Assembly: GCA_039519185.1 (NCBI GenBank)
Contig: CM076854.1
Location: 19,205,456-19,269,455 of the forward strand
Direction of reading: 5' to 3'
DNA from: Astragalus membranaceus
Lineage: Eukaryota > Streptophyta > Magnoliopsida > Fabales > Fabaceae
DNA: 64,000 bases
The notes under the pieces are model-generated. The model had not been told where the DNA came from. It did not search any database and saw only the letters and a list, made by a program, of their open reading frames with translations. Numbering within the stretch: the first letter of the stretch is position 1; each line of letters opens with the position of its first letter. The position numbers and the translations under genes are program-made. Below, piece after piece: positions 1 through 11,667 of this stretch.

Positions 1-1941
1 CTTAAAAATTGAAACCGCTCTAGCCAAAAGGTTCAAAATGGGATTTGGTCACGTGAATACAGAATTTGGCTAGGGAAAATATGTTCAGAAAATGAGATGC
101 ATCCAAGGCACCCCTAAAACAAGCCAAGCGATGCCCAATAGGACCATTTCAAAACCACAAGTGCAAATCCAGAAATTCTTTAGCCAAAGTGTTTTAAATA
201 ACGTTTGGTCAGGTCAATACAAAGTTTGGCTCGGTAAAATATGCTCAGAAAATGATGTGTGCACAAGGCACCCCTAAAACAAGCCAAAATGATGCCCAAC
301 CGGACAATTTCAAAACCACAAGTGCAAATCCAGAAATTCTTTAGCCAAAGTGTTTTAAATAACATTTGGTCAGGTCAATACAAAGTTTGGCTCGGTAAAA
401 TATGCTCAGAAAATGATGTGTGCACAAGGCACCCCTAAAACAAGCCAAAATGATGCCCAACCGGACAATTTCAAAACCACAAGTGCAAATCCAGAAATTC
501 TTTAGCCAAAGTGTTTTAAATAACATTTGGTCAGGTCAATACAAAGTTTGGCTCGGTAAAATATGCTCAAAAAATGATGTGTGCACAAGGCACCCCTAAA
601 ACAAGCCAAAATGATGCCCAACCGGACAATTTCAAAACCACAAGTGCAAATCCAGAAATTCTTTAGCCAAAGTGTTTTAAATAACATTTGGTCAGGTCAA
701 TACAAAGTTTGGCTCGGTAAAATATGCTCAGAAAATGATGTGTGCACAAGGCACCCCTAAAACAAGCCAAAATGATGCCCAACCGGACAATTTCAAAACC
801 ACAAGTGCAAATCCAGAAATTCTTTAGCCAAAGTGTTTAAAATATGATTTGGTCAGGTGAATACAAAGTTTGGCTCGGTAAAATATGCTTAGAAACTGAG
901 TTTACCCAAAAACATGATTTATGCGCCTTGCCTAAGCATAGGCAGCAACCTGGCGCCACCCCAGGCGCCACAGGCAACAACACAGGCGCCCTGCCCAGAA
1001 CACCCACACGCCCAGCAACAGAAAACAGCGCCCAGGGCGCCAATTCCCCCCCCCCCCCCCCCCCAGCACTAGGCGCCCAGGCGCCCCAACACAACCAAAA
1101 CACCAAAAATTCTTACTCATCTTTCTAAACCAAATCACCATAACATTCACAAATTACATTGTGCTCATACCAACAACATTCAATCTCATATATATATTAG
1201 GAACACATCAAGGCACAAAATCAACACATGAAATCCAAACCTTAGCATAGGGAAATCGAATTAACCACAACAATTATCAAATTCAACTAACCTAAACAAT
1301 TCTAACAATTAACAAGTAGTGTCAAGTGGAATCCTATGGTTTACATACAACCTATTATATTCTCTATTATAGAGTGAGACTCCCCTAACCTTGATTATGC
1401 CGGAATTATAGCTCTTTCCACCGAAGCACCGACAACCACCACAACAACGAATCCTCTCCTTCTTCTTTCCTCTATCACGATAGCGCCCTCTCTCTCCCTT
1501 TCTCTTGGACCATTCGCGAATTGCACAACAATAGGAAGGGTTAGGGAAAACGAAACTTAAGCACTTGATAGAGAAAGGAAATCGAATCATAGAAGGTTAG
1601 GAACCCTTACCTAGGATCAAGATGCACAAACCCTAACTCCAAGCTTGAAGTCGCTCCTTCCTTCTCTTCTCCTCTCTTCGACTTTCTTTCTTTTCTTCTC
1701 TATTTCGACTTTCTTTCTTTCTTTTGACACTAGTGAGGCGCGACCTAGACCCCTAGTGTCTAAGGAGCGCCTAAGCCAACGGGCTTGGGCCTCTTGGGCC
1801 GTCACTTGAAATTCCGGTATTACCAACGCCATCCCCTTCAATTAAAATAAAATACTATATCATCACATAATAAAATAAAAATAGTGCAACACTTTAAATA
1901 ATTTAATCAATTACTTAATTAAATTATTTTAGGGTGTTACA
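1..1941 (-). repeat. 3' LTR of the Tekay element (partial)
   Basis: This stretch repeats at 7453-9393. No difference was noticed in spot checks, including the 19-C run at about 1046-1064 and unit-specific variants of the internal tandem repeat. The LTR ends at 1941 with GGGTGTTACA. It holds a 161-bp tandem array, a GGCGCC-rich block (about 950-1085) and a pyrimidine-rich stretch at about 1640-1720. ORFs in it are incidental. Confidence 0.93.
20..935. repeat. 161-bp tandem repeat array in LTR
   Basis: Near-perfect units begin at about 180, 341, 502 and 663, each starting TTAGCCAAAGTGTTTTAAAT. Degenerate partial units lie on both sides. The same array recurs in the other LTR at about 7472-8387. 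One unit carries a private variant (CTCAAAAAATG in place of CTCAGAAAATG) that is present in both LTRs. Confidence 0.93.
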
Positions 1942-1955
1942 ACTCTCCCCCACTT
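1942..1955 (-). promoter_or_regulatory. polypurine tract (plus-strand primer)
   Basis: On the minus strand, AAGTGGGGGAGAGT directly precedes the 3' LTR start TGTAACACCC. This is the expected position and composition of a retrotransposon polypurine tract. Confidence 0.85.
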
Positions 1956-4900
1956 AGGAAATTTCGTCCTCGAAATTCATACCTGAGTCAAAAAGCTCTG
2001 GATAGGACTCCCGCATCCTACTCTCCAGCTCCCAAGTCACGCTCTCGCCAGTAGCTCCCAACCACACCACCTTCACTAAAACAATGCTTTTCCCTCTCAG
2101 CACCTTCACTTCTCTATCATCAATCCTCACTGGCATAGTCTCCACAGTGAGGTTATCTCGCACCTCAATATCATCCATATGGATCACATGAGACGGGTCC
2201 GGAATGTACTTCCGAAGTTGCGACACGTGAAATACGTCGTGCAAGTTCGAAAGGTTAGGCGGTAAAGCCACCCTATAAGCAACCTTTCCGACCCTCTCGG
2301 TGATCTGATACGGCCCAATAAATCTAGGAGTCAACTTCTTTGCTTTAAGTGCACGCCCAACACCAGCCATAGGCGTGACCCTCAAGAAAACATGCTCTCC
2401 AGCCTGAAATTCCAAATCCTTTCTCCTTCTATCATGGTAACTCTTTTGCCGACTTTGAGACTCTTTCATTTTCTCCCTGATCATTTTTATCTTCTCTGTA
2501 GTCTCTCTCACCAATTCAGGTCCAAGAACAACACTTTCGCCAGATTCATGCCAACACAAAGGAGTTCTACACCTCCGCCCATACAGTGCCTCATAAGGAG
2601 CCATCCCTATACTCGAATGGTAGCTGTTGTTGTAAGTGAACTCAATCAACGAAAGGTGTGTATCCCACGCACCTCCCTGCTCTAAAACACACGATCTCAA
2701 TAAGTCCTCCAATGACTGAATGGTTCTCTCTGTCTGCCCATCAGTCTGAGGATGGTAGGCTGAACTCAACCTCAATCTGGACCCCAATGCCTCCTGCAAG
2801 CTTCCCCAAAACTCCGAAGTAAACCTCGGATCTCTGTCAGATACAATACTCTTCGGGACACCATGCAACTTCACAATCACCTTAATATATATCTCGGCCA
2901 ATCTCGCTACCGGATACGTGATGTTGATAGGAAGGAAGTGAGCAGACTTCGTCAACCTATCCACAATCACCCAAATAGAATCAAATCCCCGAACGGTTCT
3001 CGGTAACCCAGTCACAAAATCCATGGAAATGCTATCCCATTTCCATTCCGGAACATCTAAAGGTTGCATCAATCCCGCAGGCTTCTGGTGCTCAACCTTT
3101 GACTTCTGGCAAGTCAAACAGGCATACACAAACTGTGCTACATCTTTCTTCATACCAGGCCACCAGAATAATTTCTTCAAGTCATGATACATCTTTGTAG
3201 CCCCTGGATGAATACTCAGCTTGCTCCTATGACTCTCCTCAAGGATCATCTTCTTCATCTCAATATCATCGGGAACGCAGATCCTGTTTCTAAATCTCAA
3301 CACACCTTGGGAATCCAACCTGAAATCCCCATCCACATTCTGATCACCCGCAACTAACAAGTCAACCAGCTTCACATCCAACTTCTGGGCGTCTCTGATA
3401 CTAACCAAGAAGTCATTACCAATCCTCAGCATACCCAGCTTAACACTTCGCGGGGTCACTTCACAAACCAGACTCATATCACGAAATTGCTCAATCAACT
3501 CCAACTCTTTTACCATCATTGCTGACATATGCAAAGTCTTTCGACTTAAAGCATCAGCCACGACATTAGCTTTGCCGGGGTGATAGTTTAAGCCAAAATC
3601 ATAATCTTTCAGCAGCTCTAACCAACGCCTCTGCCTCATATTCAGCTCCTTCTGATCAAACAAGTATTTCAAACTCTTGTGGTCGCTGAATACCTCGAAT
3701 CTAGTGCCATACAAATAGTGCCTCCAAATTTTTAGCGCAAACACAATAGCAGCCAATTCCAAATCATGAGTAGGATAGTTCTTCTCATGAGTCCGCAACT
3801 GTCTGGACGCATAAGCGACTACCTTCCCATCCTGCATCAATACGCCCCCTAAGCCCATTCTGGAAGCATCACAATATACCACAAACGGTTGATCCGGCAC
3901 GGGCAACACTAACACTGGAGATGTTGTCAACCTTTTCTTCAACTCTTGGAAACTCTCTTCACACTTAGCATCCCAAACAAAAACTCTCCCTTTACACGTC
4001 AATTGAGTCAACGGAAGGGCTAGCTTTGAGAAACCCTCAATGAACCTCCTGTAGTAACCGGCCAACCCCAAGAAACTCCTGATCTCAGTCGCAGACTTCG
4101 GGCTCTCCCATTGTAACACTGCATCGACCTTAGCTGGGTCTACAGCTATGCCATCACTAGAAATTATGTGACCCAAAAAGCTTACCTCACGCAGCCAGAA
4201 CTCGCATTTGGACAACTTAGCATAAAGCTTCTTCTCTTTCAATACCTCGAGCACCAATCTTAAGTGCTCTGCATGCTCCTCTTCAGACTTGGAGTATACC
4301 AGAATATCATCTATAAAAACTACCACAAACCGATCCAAGTAACTATGGAAGATACGGTTCATGTACTCCATAAACACCCCTGGTGCATTGGTGACACCGA
4401 ACGGCATCACAGAGTATTCATAATGTCCATATCTCGTTCGAAACGCTGTCTTCTGGACGTCTTCATCCTTTACTTTAATCTGGTGATACCCTGACCTCAA
4501 ATCAATTTTACTAAAAACTTTAGCACCCACCGGCTGGTCCATCAGATCATCAATTCTCGGAAGAGGGTACTTATTTTTGATAGTCACTTTGTTCAACTGT
4601 CTATAATCCACACACAGGCGCATACTCCCATCTTTCTTCTTTACTAACAAAACCGGAGCTCCCCATGGTGACACACTAGGCCTCACAAAATTCTTTTCAA
4701 GTAACTCTTCCAACTGCTTCTTCAACTCAGATAACTCAGAAGCTGACATCCGATACGGTGCCATGGACACAGGCCTAGTACCAGGCACAAGGTCAATCCC
4801 AAACTCTACTTCCCTCTCTGGTGGCACACTAGGAATCTCATCAGGGAACACTTCAGGGAACTCACACACCACCTGCAATCCTTCAACCATAGCTTGGTTT

Positions 4901-6339
4901 TCAGCAGACATAGACGCCATCACAGCAAATAGTTGACCACCATCCTTCATTACCTTATGCAGCTGATCCCCAGACAACAAAGCAGACTCTCCCTCCTCAT
5001 GAGGAAGGAAACTCACAGACTTGCTGAAACAGTTGATGTGCACATGGTTATCCACTAACCAGTCCATACCAAGAATAACATCCAACCCTCCCAAAGGCAA
5101 ACATATAAGGTCAACCAGAAAATCTCTGCCGAATACTGACAGAGGACACTTAGCACACAATAGAGAAGTAGTCACCGAACCCTTAGCCGGAGTGTCGATA
5201 ACCATTTCCCTTTTCATATCAGACAATACTAGATTTAACTTTTCAGCACAAACAGCAGCAATAAAAGAATGCGTAGCACCAGTATCAACTATAGCAACTA
5301 AAGGGGAACCATAAATAAAACAAGTACCTCGAATCTCATTGGGCCCCTCTGAGCCTGCTAGCGCGAAAACTCTTCCATTGGATTTTTCTTTCTTCGGTTT
5401 GGTGCATTTAGAACTAAAGTGACCAGCTTCACCACAATTGAAACACACTGATTCCTTACGATCACAGTTAGACGCCATATGACCTTTCTTCCCACAACGG
5501 TAACACATTACCTCTGTCTTGCAATCGAAACTTTTGTGACCCGGCTTGCCACACGTGTAACACACTATATCAGCGGGAGCACCTCCCCCACTAGGCTTCT
5601 TACCCTCAGAAAATTTCTTGCCAGCACCTGCCTTCCACTTATTCTTACCTCCAGACACATCATATGGTTTGCCCCTAAACTGAGTATTCCTCTTTTCTTT
5701 CCCAATCTTGTAAGCAGCAGAACTGTCCTCTTCATAAATTCTACTCTTGTCAACTAATCTAGCAAAATCTCGAATCTCATGATATCCAATTGCCTTCTTA
5801 ATATCGGGTCGCAGGCCACTTTCAAATTTCACACATTTAGAGAACTCTGAATCAGCATCATTGGCGTAGTAAGGACAGAATTGTGCCAGTTCTTCAAACT
5901 TGGCTGCATACTCAGCCACAGTCTTATTTCCCTGTTTCAGTTCTAAGAATTCTACCTCTTTCTTGGCCCGAACGTCCTCAGGGTAGTACTTTCTTTTAAA
6001 TTCCCTTGTGAAGACTTCCCAAGTAATCTCTTCACCAGCAGTGTTCAACCTATGCAGCATCCCTAACCACCACTTGTCAGCCTCTTCTGCCAGCATGTGC
6101 GTCCCGAACTTCACTTGCTGGGCAGCAGTACAATCCATAACACGGAATATCCGCTCTATCTCATTCAGCCATGACAAGGCTCCATCGGGATCATACCGAC
6201 CCTTGAAGGTGGGTGGGTTTTCCCTCTGAAACGTTGCCAGGTTACGGGCATTCATATCAGCAGCATTGTGTTGATTCCCAACAGCTTGGGCTATGGCCTG
6301 CAGAGCAGCAGCCAAAGCAGCATCATCCCTTCTAGCCAT
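1954..6339 (-). CDS. gag-pol: gag-pol polyprotein of Tekay chromovirus
   Basis: A single 1461-residue frame with no stop or frameshift. The retrotransposon gag region lies in the first 230 residues. Three CCHC zinc knuckles follow at about 260-312 (CYTCGKPGH, CYRCGKKGH, CFNCGEAGH). The aspartic protease has DTGATHSFI at about 352. Reverse transcriptase spans about 500-760 with FIDD near 675, and RNase H lies at about 800-920 with YCDAS. Integrase has an HHCC finger near 1045-1085 and a DDE core at about 1105-1210. The C-terminal tail (about 1395-1455: PVRIDDREVKVLRGK ... VTWELESRMRESYPELF) resembles the chromodomain of Del/Tekay elements, which targets integration to heterochromatin. The intact frame and identical LTRs indicate a young and possibly still mobile copy. 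Confidence 0.96.
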   Translation of the reverse strand: MARRDDAALAAALQAIAQAVGNQHNAADMNARNLATFQRENPPTFKGRYDPDGALSWLNEIERIFRVMDCTAAQQVKFGTHMLAEEADKWWLGMLHRLNTAGEEITWEVFTREFKRKYYPEDVRAKKEVEFLELKQGNKTVAEYAAKFEELAQFCPYYANDADSEFSKCVKFESGLRPDIKKAIGYHEIRDFARLVDKSRIYEEDSSAAYKIGKEKRNTQFRGKPYDVSGGKNKWKAGAGKKFSEGKKPSGGGAPADIVCYTCGKPGHKSFDCKTEVMCYRCGKKGHMASNCDRKESVCFNCGEAGHFSSKCTKPKKEKSNGRVFALAGSEGPNEIRGTCFIYGSPLVAIVDTGATHSFIAAVCAEKLNLVLSDMKREMVIDTPAKGSVTTSLLCAKCPLSVFGRDFLVDLICLPLGGLDVILGMDWLVDNHVHINCFSKSVSFLPHEEGESALLSGDQLHKVMKDGGQLFAVMASMSAENQAMVEGLQVVCEFPEVFPDEIPSVPPEREVEFGIDLVPGTRPVSMAPYRMSASELSELKKQLEELLEKNFVRPSVSPWGAPVLLVKKKDGSMRLCVDYRQLNKVTIKNKYPLPRIDDLMDQPVGAKVFSKIDLRSGYHQIKVKDEDVQKTAFRTRYGHYEYSVMPFGVTNAPGVFMEYMNRIFHSYLDRFVVVFIDDILVYSKSEEEHAEHLRLVLEVLKEKKLYAKLSKCEFWLREVSFLGHIISSDGIAVDPAKVDAVLQWESPKSATEIRSFLGLAGYYRRFIEGFSKLALPLTQLTCKGRVFVWDAKCEESFQELKKRLTTSPVLVLPVPDQPFVVYCDASRMGLGGVLMQDGKVVAYASRQLRTHEKNYPTHDLELAAIVFALKIWRHYLYGTRFEVFSDHKSLKYLFDQKELNMRQRRWLELLKDYDFGLNYHPGKANVVADALSRKTLHMSAMMVKELELIEQFRDMSLVCEVTPRSVKLGMLRIGNDFLVSIRDAQKLDVKLVDLLVAGDQNVDGDFRLDSQGVLRFRNRICVPDDIEMKKMILEESHRSKLSIHPGATKMYHDLKKLFWWPGMKKDVAQFVYACLTCQKSKVEHQKPAGLMQPLDVPEWKWDSISMDFVTGLPRTVRGFDSIWVIVDRLTKSAHFLPINITYPVARLAEIYIKVIVKLHGVPKSIVSDRDPRFTSEFWGSLQEALGSRLRLSSAYHPQTDGQTERTIQSLEDLLRSCVLEQGGAWDTHLSLIEFTYNNSYHSSIGMAPYEALYGRRCRTPLCWHESGESVVLGPELVRETTEKIKMIREKMKESQSRQKSYHDRRRKDLEFQAGEHVFLRVTPMAGVGRALKAKKLTPRFIGPYQITERVGKVAYRVALPPNLSNLHDVFHVSQLRKYIPDPSHVIHMDDIEVRDNLTVETMPVRIDDREVKVLRGKSIVLVKVVWLGATGESVTWELESRMRESYPELFDSGMNFEDEIS

Positions 6340-6448
6340 CTCAACCTAGCACTGCAGCATAAACGACAATTTAGAACTGAAACAAAACACCTAATTGTCA
6401 TACACAATATGACAGACAGACACACTTGGTCGGACAGACCGAACTTTT

Positions 6449-6460
6449 GCTCTGATACCA
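6449..6460 (-). promoter_or_regulatory. primer binding site for initiator tRNA-Met
   Basis: The minus strand reads TGGTATCAGAGC, complementary to the 3' end of plant initiator tRNA-Met. It is four bases from the 5' LTR end at 6465, which fixes the element's orientation. Confidence 0.93.
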
Positions 6461-6464
6461 CTAA

Positions 6465-9393
6465 TGTAACACCCCATTCTACCCGGCTATTTATCATAGA
6501 GATCAGAGTTTCAGAATTTCTTTTTTTGAATGGAATGCTACACATAAGCTTAATTTAACAACGGTCAAATCGGTGTAAGCCTTCGTTACACACTTATAAT
6601 ACGCAACACCATTAAATAATTTAGGGTACACGTGACTTCACCAATAAAATCCACACATTGTAATTTAGATGACTCGCAGCGGAAAAATAACACAATCTCC
6701 AAAATATGCCGAACAACAGGCTCATCAAAAATCATCAACTCAAAGCATATAAAATTCAACGACAAATGAATAACATTAAAATCCCTAATCCAACCCCCTA
6801 GGTGTCACGTATCAGAGCAGACCGACTCGGGAGTGAAAGGAGTAGGCCTTCACTCAGGACTACCTGTGGTAAACAACAACAGAAGGGTGAGTCTCAACTA
6901 CATAATAAAGATTATAATAAGGAGTATATTACGTCATAGCATCACACTCACACAATCACACAGTAGCATAGTCCATACAATCACCAACTAGCATGCTTAT
7001 CATGAGGATGTATGCAATACAGTTATGCATGTGGTACCATTTTCCCAGACCGCAGCCTTATCATCATAATATCAACTCAGACCGCAGCCTTATCATTTCA
7101 ATTTAGAACTCAGACCGCAGCCTTATTATCATAATTAACAACTCAGACCGCAGCCTTATGTATGCATGAGACTCCATGACAAAACCACGATCATAATTAT
7201 TAACAACACGGTCCATGTATCCTATATCACATCTTTAATTAATCGTAGTTTTAGCCCCCATGGCCTCATCATCAACCAACTCATTATTTTCTCCTCACAA
7301 TCACGTCCCTAGGACCAGGATAACACTTAGGGACCAATCTAGCACCATTAGACCCGAAACTCGAACACAAGTCATGGGCGCCCCACTTGGCACCCTGGGC
7401 GGCCACACTTGGCGCCCACACAACACCCAAACGCACAAACAAAGTAGGCTACCTTAAAAATTGAAACCGCTCTAGCCAAAAGGTTCAAAATGGGATTTGG
7501 TCACGTGAATACAGAATTTGGCTAGGGAAAATATGTTCAGAAAATGAGATGCATCCAAGGCACCCCTAAAACAAGCCAAGCGATGCCCAATAGGACCATT
7601 TCAAAACCACAAGTGCAAATCCAGAAATTCTTTAGCCAAAGTGTTTTAAATAACGTTTGGTCAGGTCAATACAAAGTTTGGCTCGGTAAAATATGCTCAG
7701 AAAATGATGTGTGCACAAGGCACCCCTAAAACAAGCCAAAATGATGCCCAACCGGACAATTTCAAAACCACAAGTGCAAATCCAGAAATTCTTTAGCCAA
7801 AGTGTTTTAAATAACATTTGGTCAGGTCAATACAAAGTTTGGCTCGGTAAAATATGCTCAGAAAATGATGTGTGCACAAGGCACCCCTAAAACAAGCCAA
7901 AATGATGCCCAACCGGACAATTTCAAAACCACAAGTGCAAATCCAGAAATTCTTTAGCCAAAGTGTTTTAAATAACATTTGGTCAGGTCAATACAAAGTT
8001 TGGCTCGGTAAAATATGCTCAAAAAATGATGTGTGCACAAGGCACCCCTAAAACAAGCCAAAATGATGCCCAACCGGACAATTTCAAAACCACAAGTGCA
8101 AATCCAGAAATTCTTTAGCCAAAGTGTTTTAAATAACATTTGGTCAGGTCAATACAAAGTTTGGCTCGGTAAAATATGCTCAGAAAATGATGTGTGCACA
8201 AGGCACCCCTAAAACAAGCCAAAATGATGCCCAACCGGACAATTTCAAAACCACAAGTGCAAATCCAGAAATTCTTTAGCCAAAGTGTTTAAAATATGAT
8301 TTGGTCAGGTGAATACAAAGTTTGGCTCGGTAAAATATGCTTAGAAACTGAGTTTACCCAAAAACATGATTTATGCGCCTTGCCTAAGCATAGGCAGCAA
8401 CCTGGCGCCACCCCAGGCGCCACAGGCAACAACACAGGCGCCCTGCCCAGAACACCCACACGCCCAGCAACAGAAAACAGCGCCCAGGGCGCCAATTCCC
8501 CCCCCCCCCCCCCCCCAGCACTAGGCGCCCAGGCGCCCCAACACAACCAAAACACCAAAAATTCTTACTCATCTTTCTAAACCAAATCACCATAACATTC
8601 ACAAATTACATTGTGCTCATACCAACAACATTCAATCTCATATATATATTAGGAACACATCAAGGCACAAAATCAACACATGAAATCCAAACCTTAGCAT
8701 AGGGAAATCGAATTAACCACAACAATTATCAAATTCAACTAACCTAAACAATTCTAACAATTAACAAGTAGTGTCAAGTGGAATCCTATGGTTTACATAC
8801 AACCTATTATATTCTCTATTATAGAGTGAGACTCCCCTAACCTTGATTATGCCGGAATTATAGCTCTTTCCACCGAAGCACCGACAACCACCACAACAAC
8901 GAATCCTCTCCTTCTTCTTTCCTCTATCACGATAGCGCCCTCTCTCTCCCTTTCTCTTGGACCATTCGCGAATTGCACAACAATAGGAAGGGTTAGGGAA
9001 AACGAAACTTAAGCACTTGATAGAGAAAGGAAATCGAATCATAGAAGGTTAGGAACCCTTACCTAGGATCAAGATGCACAAACCCTAACTCCAAGCTTGA
9101 AGTCGCTCCTTCCTTCTCTTCTCCTCTCTTCGACTTTCTTTCTTTTCTTCTCTATTTCGACTTTCTTTCTTTCTTTTGACACTAGTGAGGCGCGACCTAG
9201 ACCCCTAGTGTCTAAGGAGCGCCTAAGCCAACGGGCTTGGGCCTCTTGGGCCGTCACTTGAAATTCCGGTATTACCAACGCCATCCCCTTCAATTAAAAT
9301 AAAATACTATATCATCACATAATAAAATAAAAATAGTGCAACACTTTAAATAATTTAATCAATTACTTAATTAAATTATTTTAGGGTGTTACA
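6465..9393 (-). repeat. 5' LTR of the Tekay element (complete, 2929 bp)
   Basis: Bounded by TGTAACACCC at 6465 and GGGTGTTACA ending at 9393. It contains a run of short repeats with ACTCAGACCGCAGCCTTAT (about 7050-7160), the GGCGCC motif (7376-7420 and 8400-8540) and the 161-bp array. The promoter should lie here on the minus strand, but no TATA box can be assigned with confidence. Confidence 0.94.
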
Positions 9394-9396
9394 ACT

Positions 9397-10365
9397 TCCA
9401 CTCTCCGGGAATTGGGTTGGCTCTCACTCAACTCAATGATCAAACAAGCTAATCAAAGTTTGGTGAGGGAATTCTATGCAAATGCCTATGGAGATGAAGA
9501 CAATAGAGTTTCAGTGGTGAGGGGAAGAGAGGTGTCCTACTCTCCTGCTACCATCAACAGTCTCCTCGGGCTTCCCACTACTGCTAATTGTGCCATGAGG
9601 GATGCTTGGGACAACAAAGGGGCACACGATTATGAGGGTTTGCTGAGAGAGTTGTGTCGTCAAGGAGCAGCCTGGGACAGACATCTTATTGGTCCGATTG
9701 GTCAAGACTATCCCCGCCGCTTTTGCAATATGGCTCTGAAGGCAATTCCTAAGGCCTGGAACAATTTCTTTAATCAGTCCATCATCTCCTGCTCCAATTC
9801 CACTGATGTCAATACTAAGGTAGCCATGGGACTACAAGCTATCATGAGAGGCCAGAGGGTCAATCTGGGGAGAGCCATTTCAGCTAGTATTGCAGAGATT
9901 GCCAGATGTCCTAGGGCCAGATTGGGGCACTGTTCTATCATCCATGCTTTATGTAGACAGCAGGGCTGCCCGGAGTACCCAGATGATCTTCTAACCGACC
10001 CCAGGGAGGGTATAACAGCAGCATGGATCTTGAAGCAGCCCGAGGGGCCCCTTGATGGAGCAGCACCACAGCAGGCAGAACCTCCAGCACCACAGCAGCC
10101 AGCAGGCCCATCTTACAGGGAGCAGTTTCAGACCGACTCCTCTTTCCAGTATGACCTCCTCATGGCCAGCTGGTGCGGGTCGTCTCTGTCATTGCAGCAG
10201 CAGGGCATAGATACTTCACACCTGGCATCATACAGAGTCCACCGGGCTGCTGAGGAGTACATGGCCGAGAACAGAGCAGCTGCAGCTTCATCTTCATCAG
10301 TCCCACATGCAGAGCAGCAGCAGGTCCCCCAGGATCCACTTCTTTCCGGAGACGAGTATTTGTAG
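9397..10365 (+). pseudogene. 'putative plant transposon protein' ORF, N-terminus cut off
   Basis: An open frame of 323 codons running in from the Tekay junction. The first ATG-like start is in fact TTG at 9412, so the natural N-terminus has been severed. Visible motifs VREFYANAY, VVRGREVSYSPATIN and LLGLPTTANC match the domain annotated in legumes as 'putative plant transposon protein'. The C-terminal third is rich in Gln, Pro, Ala and Ser. Function is unknown. In Athila-like elements this lies downstream of pol. The remaining frame has no stops, so the host element was not very old when it was split. Confidence 0.75.
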
Positions 10366-11667
10366 GAGCACATTTCCTTCCCATGAGCAGGAGGCCCCCT
10401 TATTTCCTGTTTTAATCAGACATTTTTATTTTTTATTTTGCACTTTTTGGTTGTACTTTGCCCTATTTTGACTTTATTTCGCACATTGGTCTGTACTACT
10501 GATTATAACTTACTCTGTGATTGCGGGGCACCACTGCCCTATATTTTGTTTTGTCTTGTTAAAGCAGCTGCAATAGTGATGACCCGTGGCATTTAGGGTC
10601 GCATGTTTGCATTTTCCTTTTGACGCTCGCACTTCAAGTTTTATCATCAAGTAATAGCAGGGGTCATGACAAACGTTGCGGAAGTTCCTTATCATCTGTA
10701 AGCAGCATCTCTCAAGTTCCATCTCTATGATCCCAACTGTGAGGTTTGAGCCTAAACACGTTCTTATATATATTGTGTGTATTCCTTGCTTGCATTAGTC
10801 TGCAGAACTTGACATTGTGCTTAATTGTTTTTTGCATTTGAATTTCATACACACTGAGGCATTTCTTTTGGCACCCCTGAGCCTTTCAAGCCAACCCATT
10901 ACTGTTTATCCTCTGCCAGCCCCCCTGAGCCTATTGTTAAAAATTGTATGTGTTCTCTGACAATCATAGCCTAGTTAATTCTTAACTTGGAGTTAGGTAA
11001 CAAAAGCTGTGAGAGTGGGGAAAGTTTTAAGTTTGGGGTTGCTCGTGGAATAGCAACGAACTAAGTTTGGGGTGGTATACAAGAGAAGGAACAAGAAAAT
11101 AAAGAAAGAAACTGAAAAAAAAAATACATATATATGTATATATATACATATCAAAAAATAAATAAATAAATAAATAAATTCCTTCTCTTGTTTTGTTAGA
11201 TGCTTTGGAAAAATGGGTGAGTATTGCGTGAAATCGACAAAAAGAGAGGTAGGCCTAACTCCAAGTGCAACCTACTTATCCAAATGTATCCACCCTTACC
11301 TAAGCCCCGCTATAACCTTTAAAGTCCTCAAAATGTGTGTATGCAATTCATTTGTCTAAGATGATATAGAACTCTGTCAAGCCTATGAAACGATGATGCA
11401 GGTACTGTGAATTGAGTGAATACCCGAAACACCTCAAGAGTGAAACACTGGTGAGATGTGCGTACAGAGAAAACTTGAGAATGCTGTCTGCTTATGACTC
11501 GGTATTTCCAATTCAGTTGTCCTGCCACTGCATTAGATTGATGATGATAATTGATGTGCTGATGTGTTTAAGGTTGATGTATTATATGTAACAGCTAAAT
11601 AGAAAAACAGCCACAGTCTGAATTGATTGTTTGCTTGAGGACAAGCAAAAGTTTAAGTTTGGGGTTG
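10366..11667 (+). other. untranslated 3' region of the Athila-like element
   Basis: No credible ORF. It holds poly-A/TA-rich runs at about 11105-11180 and two AAGTTTGGGG polypurine-like motifs (about 11030 and 11062), which are internal copies of the tract preceding the LTR. Confidence 0.6.

Larger units (their letters stand above)
1..9393 (-). mobile_element. Tekay/Del-type Ty3/gypsy chromovirus, nearly complete
   Basis: LTR retrotransposon read on the minus strand. Its order from right to left is 5' LTR, tRNA-Met primer site, a single gag-pol frame, polypurine tract and 3' LTR. The 3' LTR runs off the left window edge: by the 7452-base offset between LTR copies, about 988 bases lie outside, so the whole element would be about 10.4 kb. 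LTR ends are TGTAACACCC and GGGTGTTACA. The right flank begins ACTTC, which should be the target duplication, but its partner is outside the window. Long LTRs and a C-terminal chromodomain-like tail fit the Tekay/Del clade. It is inserted in an Athila-like element. Confidence 0.94.

Noticed and set aside
1..940. Repeated 61-residue ORFs in the LTR that looked like a gene family
   Set aside because: They are read-outs of a 161-bp tandem repeat; 161 is not a multiple of three and the frames are incidental.
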